Below, one piece after another: positions 8,301 to 17,300 of a stretch of 38,243 nt of DNA. Both the position numbers and the translations under genes were made by a program. The notes under the pieces were generated by a model. It had not been told where the DNA came from, searched no databases, and saw nothing but the letters and a program-made list of their open reading frames with translations. Each line of letters begins with the position of its first letter. Within the stretch, counting starts at the first letter, position 1. The stretch is from an uncultured Enterobacterales bacterium (lineage in GTDB: Bacteria > Pseudomonadota > Gammaproteobacteria > Enterobacterales > Enterobacteriaceae): the NCBI GenBank assembly GCA_946478305.1, contig CAMLBO010000044.1, positions 1-38,243 of the forward strand, read 5' to 3'.

Positions 8301-11300
8301 GCAGGCTCTGCCTGCCGGTAACAATGCGATCAATGTGATCGCCACCGACAGCGTCGGTAACAGCAGCAGCATCAGCCCGACAGTCAGTGTTGATCTTACC
8401 GCCCCAACTCTGACGGTAAATCCGATTTCTGGCGACGGGCTGATTAGCGTCGCCGAAGCGCATGCAGATATCGTGGTTACCGGCACGGCCTCGATTTCGG
8501 AAGCGGGCCGCAATGTTACGTTGACGCTCAACGGTGTCAGCTACACCGGTACCGTGCTGGGTAACGGTAACTGGAGCATCACTATTCCGGCTGATGCGCT
8601 GACCGGCCATGCCAACGGTACGCTGCCGGTGCAGGTATCCCTTAGCGATGCCGCAGGCAACACCACGACAGATAATACCAGCGTGACACTGGCAACGGAC
8701 CCGTCCGCTCAGCCGGTCGTTACGCTGAACGCCTTTGCGGGCGATAATATTTTGGATGGTGCGGAACGTCAGGCACCGCAGGTGCTCAGCGGCTCGACGG
8801 CCAATGTGGAAGCCGGTCAAGTGGTGAGCATCACTCTCAACGGGCATGTCTACACGGCAGTCGTGCAAGACAGTGGTGCTTGGAGTGTTTCTGTCCCGGC
8901 TGCTGACTTGCTGACTCTGACCGACGGCACGCAGACCATCAGTGTGAACGTCGCGGATAAAGCAGGCAACATCGGCACGGCCACCGAGAACTTCAAGGTT
9001 AATGTCGAATTGGGCGGGCTGGGGATTAACACGATTGCCGGGGATAACCGCATCAATGCTGCCGAAGCGAGCGCGCCGGTGGTGGTTAGCGGCACATCAT
9101 TTGACGTCGCAACGGGCGCCACGGTGATTGTCACCCTCAACGGGAAAACCTACAACGCCACCGTCGGTCCGGATGGTCACTGGAGCACCAACATTCCGGC
9201 GGCAGATCTGGCCCTGCTCACCGACGGCCCTAATATCATTACCGCGCAGGCGGTTGATGCATCGGGTAATCCGCTGAGCAACAGCGTCAGTGTTGGCGTG
9301 TATACCCATGATCTGCCGGATCCTACTATCAATACCCCGTTTGGTGATGGTCTGTTAGGCATTACCGAAGCGGCTGCAGCCCAGACGCTGAGCGGCACGA
9401 CCGGCACAACGGGCGACGGCCAGACAGTCGTGGTCACTATTAATGGCCATGATTATACGGCCACCGTGGGCGACAACGGTTTCTGGACCGTTCAGGTTCC
9501 TTCTGCTGATTTGCAAACTTTGCCGCCGGGAGCCAATCCGATTCTGGTGACCGCAACGGATGCCGCAGGCAATACCGACACCCTGACCAGCAGTGTCACG
9601 GTTGATTTCACACCGCCAACCCTGACTATCAATACCATCGCGACCGACGGCATCATCAATGCGGCTGAAGCCGCAGCAGCCATCCCGATCAGCGGGACGG
9701 CAGACATCGGCGACGCAGGCCGCACAGTTACCCTGAATATTAATGGCCAAACCTACACCGCCGTGGTGGCGGGCGATGGCAGCTGGACCACCTCTCTTCC
9801 TGCCAACGCGCTGGCCGGGTTGGCGAACGGGGATTACACCGTCACCGCCACGCTGTCTGACGCCGCAGGTAACAGCACGACAATCACATCGAGCGTCACG
9901 CTGACAGCCGATCCCCTGCTGTTACCGACTATCACGCTGAATGCGTTTGCCGTTGATAATGTGCTGGATGGCGCAGAACGGACGGTAGATCAGACCCTCA
10001 GCGGGACCACCACTCATGTGGAATCCGGCCAGATTGTCACTATTACCACCGGAGCGGAAAGCTATTCCGCTACGGTACTGGCCAGTGGCGCATGGAGCGC
10101 CACCATCCCGGCGGCAGTACTGCAGGCGCTGGCAGACGGCACGGCAACGTTCAACGTCAGCGTGACTGACGTTGCGGGTAATCCGGCAGCGGGTAGCGAA
10201 AACTTTACAGTTAACAGTACCTTAAGCGGCATTGCGTTCAACCCGATCAGTAGTGATGGCAACGTCAACGTAGCCGAGGCGGCGGCAGGGATCACCATCA
10301 GCGGAACCACGGCGGATGTCGCGGTGGGCACCGCTGTGGTGGTGACACTCAATGGTCAAACCTACAACGCGACCGTCGGTGCCGGTGGCACCTGGAGCAC
10401 CACGGTGCCGACGGCGGCCCTGAACGCGCTGACCGATGGGCCGAATCTGGTGAGTGTTTCTACCACGGATGAAGCGGGAGCCACCATTACTAACACCGTC
10501 AATCTCGGTGTCTATATCCATGATCTGCCAGCACCAACACTCAACACGCCATTTACCGATGGTTTGCTGGGCATCACTGAAGCAACGACGGCACAACCGC
10601 TGAGCGGGACGACCGGTGTTGCTGGCAACGGGCAAAGCGTCACGGTGACACTCGGTGGGCATGACTACACGGCGACGGTGGACATCAACGGCAACTGGAC
10701 CGTCAGCATTCCTTCTGCAGATCTTCAGGCATTGCCAGCCGGGCCGGATGCGATCACTGTGGTTGCCACGGATGCCGCCGGCAACAGCGCAACTATTCCT
10801 GGAACGGTGACCGTAGACTTTACGCCACCAACCCTGACTGTGGCACCGGTCGCCACCGACGGCACGGTAAACGTGAGCGAAAACGCCGACGGTTTTGCCC
10901 TGACCGGCACAGCATCAGTCAGTGAAGCCGGACGTACGGTAAATATCAGCTTTGGCGGACAGAACTATCAGGCGGTCGTGGCAGGCGATGGCACATGGTC
11001 AGTGCCGGTTCCGGCAGGTTCACTCGACAGTATTGCCAGCGGCCAGTATGTACTGACAGCCACGCTGAGCGATGCGGCGGGTAACTCGACCACCTTCACG
11101 GAGAACTACACCGTGGCCGGGGCGGATACCGCGCCAACACCGTCCATCAATACGCCGTTCGGTGACACCTTCCTTAGTATTTTGGAAGCGGCTGAGACAC
11201 AAACCCTGAGCGGGACCACCGGGGAGGTCGGTGCCGGGCAGACGGTGATCGTGACACTGGGCGGGATTCCTTATTCCGCTATCGTGGATGCCAGCGGGGT

Positions 11301-14300
11301 GTGGCACCTCGACGTACAGAGTTCGGTACTGGAGGCGCTCGGCGAAGGCCCGCAAAACATCGTGGTCACCGCGACAGACAGTGTCGGTAACGTGGGCAGT
11401 GTGACCAGCGCTATCACGGTTGATCTGGTCGCACCAACGCTGACGGTGAGCGCGATTGCCACCGATGACATCATTAATGCCGCCGAATCACTGCAACCGG
11501 TGGTTATCTCCGGGACGGCGTCGCTTAATGATGCCGGGCAGCTCGTCACCGTCAGTTTCAACAGCGTTAACTATACCGCCGTGGTGCATGCCGATGGCAC
11601 CTGGAGCTTTACCCTGCCGAGCAATGTGGTGCAGGGGCTGGCTAATGACACTTACCTGCTATCCGCCAGCATTACCGACGTCGCAGGTAATAACACGACT
11701 CAGCAGCACAGCTTCTCGATTGATGCGAACGCCGCCAGTCTGCCAACGCTGACCATTGGTGTGGTGTCCGGCGACGATTACATCAATGCGACTGAAAAAG
11801 GGGAGCCGCTGGTGATCAGCGGCACCTCGACCCATCTGGAAGCGGGACAGGTTGTGACCGTGGTGTTCAACGGAAACAACTACACGACGAACATTGCGGC
11901 CGACGGTACCTGGACTCTCACCGTGCAGCCGGGTGATTTCGCCAATCTTTCTGACGGTCAGACCACCATTACTGCCAGCAGCAGCGATGTGGCGGGTAAC
12001 CCGGCCTCGGCAACGCACAACGTTGACGTGATTGCCGATCCGGCGGATCTACCCACCATCACCATTTCGCCAATTTCCGGCGATGACGTGATCAACAGCA
12101 CTGAGCACAGCCAGCCGCTGGTGATCAGCGGCACATCTAACCATTTGGTGGCCGGTGAAACGATCACCGTTAACCTCAATAACGTAGGGTATCCAACCAC
12201 CGTTGCGGCCGATGGTACCTGGACGGTGACCGTTCCGGCCAATGCCGTCGAGGCGTTGCAAAACCAGCAGTACACCGTCACGGTGACGGGTACGGATGTG
12301 GCGGATAACGTTGCGACCGGCACTCATACCGTGACTGTCGATACCACACCACCGTTGTTGACGATTGTGGTGGACACGGGTTTAGACAATATCCTCAACG
12401 CAGCCGAGGCGCTGGCCGGCTTGCCGGTTTCCGGTACCGGCGAAGCGGGGCTGACCGTGACGGTCACCCTCAATAATGTCAATTACACCACCGTGGTGCT
12501 GGGTGACGGTACCTGGTCACTGACCGTGCCTGCGGGGGATTTGCATGCCATTACCACCGACGGTCTGCTCCCTATCACCGCGACGGCCACTGACCCGGCG
12601 GGTAACAACATTGTTGTTTCAGTGGATCCTGAGATTTCATTGGCGATCAACCAACTGCCGACGCTGACGCTGGATTCCGTTACCAGCGACAACATCCTGA
12701 ATATTGCCGAAGCCGCAGGCGGCTTTAACATTACCGGGACCAGCAGCAACCTGCCAGACAGCACGACGGTGACGGTGAATATCGGTGGAACCTTAGTCAA
12801 CGGTGTTCTCACCGGGGGCATCAATATCAGCGGAACGGTCGTGGGTGGGATCTGGAGCGCGCCGGTGGCGGCCAACCTGCTTGGCGCCCTGACCGATGGC
12901 GTCAGCAATGTGACCGTCAGTGTGACGGATGCCAACGGTAACCCGGCATCTGCCAGCCACAGCCTGACTGTGGATCTGACTGCACCACCGATTCCGGTAA
13001 TTAACACGCCGTTTGTGGACGGTGCGCTGAACCAGCTGGAAGCGGGCGTGAATCAGATCATCACTGGTTCTACCGGTATTACCGGGCCGGGGCAAACCGT
13101 GATTGTCAGTGTGGATGGCAACTCTGCTCATAATGTCACTGCCACTGTTGGGCCGGATGGTACCTGGACTGCCACTCTCCCAACCACCACCCTTGAAGGG
13201 CTGGCGGACGGTGACAACACGGTGACTGTTACTGTGACGGACGCCGCCGGCAACAGCACCAGCGGCACGCAGGGTTTCACTGCGTTGATCCATACGCTGC
13301 CGGTTGTCACTGTGACGGACAGCTTCAATGGCCTCATCAATTTCAATGAAGCCGCAGCAGGTGGGACGCTCAGCGGCGTCACCGGGATCACCAGCCTGGG
13401 CCAAAGTGTTATCGTCAACATCAACGGCAATAACTACACCGCCACCGTCATTGATACCGCCGGAACCTGGACACTGGATCTGGAACCCTCACTGCTACAA
13501 ACCTTGCCGAACGGCAACTGGACGGTCAGCGTGACCGCGTCAGATGCTGCCGGTAACACCAGCAACGCCAATGAAATTCTGGGCGTACAGCTCACTCCAC
13601 CGCCGATCCCAACCCTTGCACTGCCGTTTGGCGACGGCATTCTCAACACGGCCGAAGCCGCAGCAGGGCAGACGCTCAGTGGATCCACTGGCGTCATCGG
13701 TGCAGGGCAAACGGTCACCGTCACCTTTGCGGGTAACGCCTCGCCGTTAACGGCCACCGTGGCGGCTGACGGCAGCTGGACACTGACCCTCACCCCGTCT
13801 GAACTCGCTGATCTGAGCGGTCTGCCGAGTCACGCCATTACGGTGACCAGCACCAATGAGTTCGGCAACAGCAGCAGCAGTGCGCCGCTGACCTTTAATG
13901 TGGATTTTGCCACGCCAACGCCAGCCATCAATGCGCTGTTTGGCGGCGACAATATTCTGAATATCGCCGAAGCGGGTGCTGCACAGACCATTACCGGGAT
14001 CACCGGGATCCAGGGTGATAACCAGAATGTGAAACTGTCCATCGACCTCAACGGCGTTCAGTACAACGCCACCGTGGCGGCCGACGGCAGCTGGAGCCTG
14101 ACGCTGCCTGCGGGCACACTCAGCACGCTGACCGGGATCCCGCATACGGTCAATGTGACCGTCACGGATGCCAGCGGCAACACCGCCAGTGCATCATTGC
14201 CGTTTACCACGGACTTTACGCCACCGGTGGTGGCTGTCACCAGCGTGTTCGTTGATGGTTATCTGAACGCCACGGAAGCGCAGTCTAACGCCGGGATCAC

Positions 14301-17300
14301 GGGCACCACGGACGGCACGGCAGTGCATGTCACCATTGGCGGCGTGCCGTTTGATGCCACAGTGCTCGACGGCGTCTGGACACTGAACCTGACCCCAGCG
14401 GACATGGCGACCCTGCCACAGGGTGACCAGACGATTGTGGTCACCGCGACCGACGTTTCTGGCAATACCAGCAACATCAGCACTCAGGTCGGTATTGCTA
14501 ATACCTTGTTGCCAACCGTGTCTGTTGCCACCTTCGCCGGTGATAACGCGCTGGATTACGCAGAAAGCCGCGTGCCGCAGGTGTTGTCCGGTAGCACCAC
14601 GCATGTTCAGCAGGGCGAGACCGTCAACATTACTATTCCTGGCATCGCCGGGCCGCTGACGGCGCTGGTGCAGGCCGATGGCAGCTGGAGTTTGACTCTC
14701 ACACCTGCCCAGCTACAAGGGTTGGGGACAGGCACCGAAAACGTCACGGTGAGTGTTAACGATCTGGCGGGTAACACCGCCAGCGGTGGCACCAGCTTCA
14801 CGGTAGATTTGACCGCGCCGGTCAACCCGTTCCTGACTATCGATCCGGTCAGTACGGATAACATCATCAACGTGTCGGACAATGGCACACTTAACTTCGC
14901 GATAAACGGCGAGTATCTGAATGCCGGGGCACTACAGACGATCAATGTCTTTGTGAACAATGGTTCCGGTAATGTCCTCATCGGTACATATCCGATCGTC
15001 ACGGGGGGAGACGGAAGCTGGACCATTCCGGTGGTCGTGGGGTTGACCACCTTCCCGGTAGATGGCAGCTACACGGTAACGGCAACATTGGTCAATGCTT
15101 TGGACCAACCGCAGGCGACCGTCAGCGAAACTGTGCTAGTAGACCGTACGCCGCCAACCCTGACCGTCAGCGCCTTCGCGGGTGACGATGTGCTTAACAG
15201 CGCCGAAGCTGCCACCGCTCAAACGGTGAGCGGAACGGCTTCCACCACGGAAGCGGGCCGAACCGTGACCGTGACGTTGAATTCGAAAACGTATACGGCA
15301 GTCGTCAATGGCGACGGTACCTGGAGTACGACCATTCCGGCCGGTGATTTGCAGGCGGTACCGCAGGGCAGCAATACCATTACTGCCAGCCTCAGCGACG
15401 CCGCCGGTAACGTCACTACCGATACCCACACGTTCACCACCGACACGTCAGCGCCGTTGCTGAATCTGAACGTGGTGGCGGGGGATAACGTCATCAACCT
15501 GGCCGAATCACTGTTGGGTACGCTGCTGAGTGGCACGTCTAGCGGTGCCGACGGCCAGACCGTCACCGTCACGCTGGCGGGTGTCACGGTCGGCACGGCG
15601 GTTATCGAGTCTGGCGGGACATGGAGCCTGCAACTGTTGCCAAACCAGCTTTCCGGTCTGCTCGACGGTCCGACTATCCTCAACGCGACCGTTGCGGATG
15701 AGGCGGGCAATACCACCAGTGTCGATCTCGGCCTGAACATTCTGTTCAACAGCCTGCTGAATGTCTCTGTGGTAAGCGGTCTTGGCTCGGTCGGTAATAC
15801 GGTGCTAAACGCTGCCGGTGCGCTGCTCGGCCAGACACTCACCGGTGTGACGACCGATGCGGGCGTGGGTGCCGTGGTCTCCGTGCAGGTCGGCGGGCAA
15901 ACCGTCAGTGCCAATGTGGGTGCGAACGGGGCCTGGAGTCTGGTGATCCCACCAACGCTGCTGGCCAATCTGGCCGATGGCCCGCTGGCGCTGAATCTCA
16001 CCGTGACCGATGCGGCGGGCAACAGCAAAGTCGATGTGCTGAACCTCGATATCGCGAAAACCGTGCCGGTTATTGGCGCGGTCACTTCGGCGCTGGGCGG
16101 CGTGGACAGTATTCTTAACGTGGCTGAGTCTGCGGCGGCACAAACCGTCAGCGGCGCAGTGACAGCGGCTAACGGAACGGTGGTCACGCTGGCGGTGGGG
16201 GCACAAACCTTTACCGGCACCGTGCTCAATAATCTGTACAACATCGCGATCCCGGCGGGTGCGCTGACGACGCTGGCGGACGGCGTGGTACCGGTAATCC
16301 TCTCGGTGACCGACGCCGCGGGTAACACCGTTTCGCAAACGCTCAATAACCTGACGGTTGCTCTGCACAACCTGCCACAAATTATTCTCGACCCGCTGTT
16401 TGGTGATGGTCTGTTGAACGCCGCCGATTTGCTGCTTAATCAAACCATCACCGGTACGGTCAAAAATGTGGCGGCTGGCACCGTAGTGGACGTCACGCTC
16501 GGTAACAGCGCAACGCCGTTGACAGCCACGGTGGACGCCACCGGGCACTTCAGCGTCACGGTGCCGTCCAGTTTACTCACCGGTTTGCTGAGTGGGACAT
16601 TGAGCGTGGCGGTCAACGTCACGGATCTGGCCGGTAACAGTGCCAACACCACGCAACTGGCGACGGTAAACGTCTCGGTACCGACCATTTCCCTGACCTC
16701 GATTCTCGATCATGGCGTACTTAACGCGGTGGATGCGCTGACGGCACAAACCATTGGCGGCGTGGTGGGCGGGGTCGCCGCCGGGACCACGGTGAATGTC
16801 ACCCTTGGCGGCAAAACCTTCCTTGGCGTAACCGACGCGAGCGGCAATTTCAGCGTGACCTTACAACCGGGTGACCTGAAAGCACTGACCGACGGCACGC
16901 TGGCGATAGGCGTATCGGTGGCGAATGACGCGGGCAACGTGGCCTCAATTTCTGCCAATGCGAACGTGATCATCAACCAATTGCCGAAAGTGGTGTTGGA
17001 TACGGTCTTCGGCGGTGACGGCATCCTCAACGCCGCCGAAGCCGCGCTGACCCAAACCATCAGCGGCACGGTGACCAACGCAGCAGCAGGTTCCAGCGTC
17101 AATATCACCGTCGGCACGCTCTCACTGACCGCCACGGTAGACGGCACCGGGCACTTCACGGCGTCACTCAATCCGTTGCAGCTGTCACAACTGCTCAACG
17201 GCAACATTGGCGTCAGCGCGACCGTGACCGACGCCGTGGGCAACACCAGCAGTGCCAGTACCGGAATTTTGGTGGGTATTCACAACCTGCCGTCGATTGT

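Noticed and set aside
15219-16370. 383-codon open frame antisense to bapA, and many others of 60-330 codons opposite it
   Set aside because: They are by-products of the biased, repetitive codon use of the Ig-like repeats; they lack ribosome-binding sites and recognisable domains and recur in the same register in each repeat.
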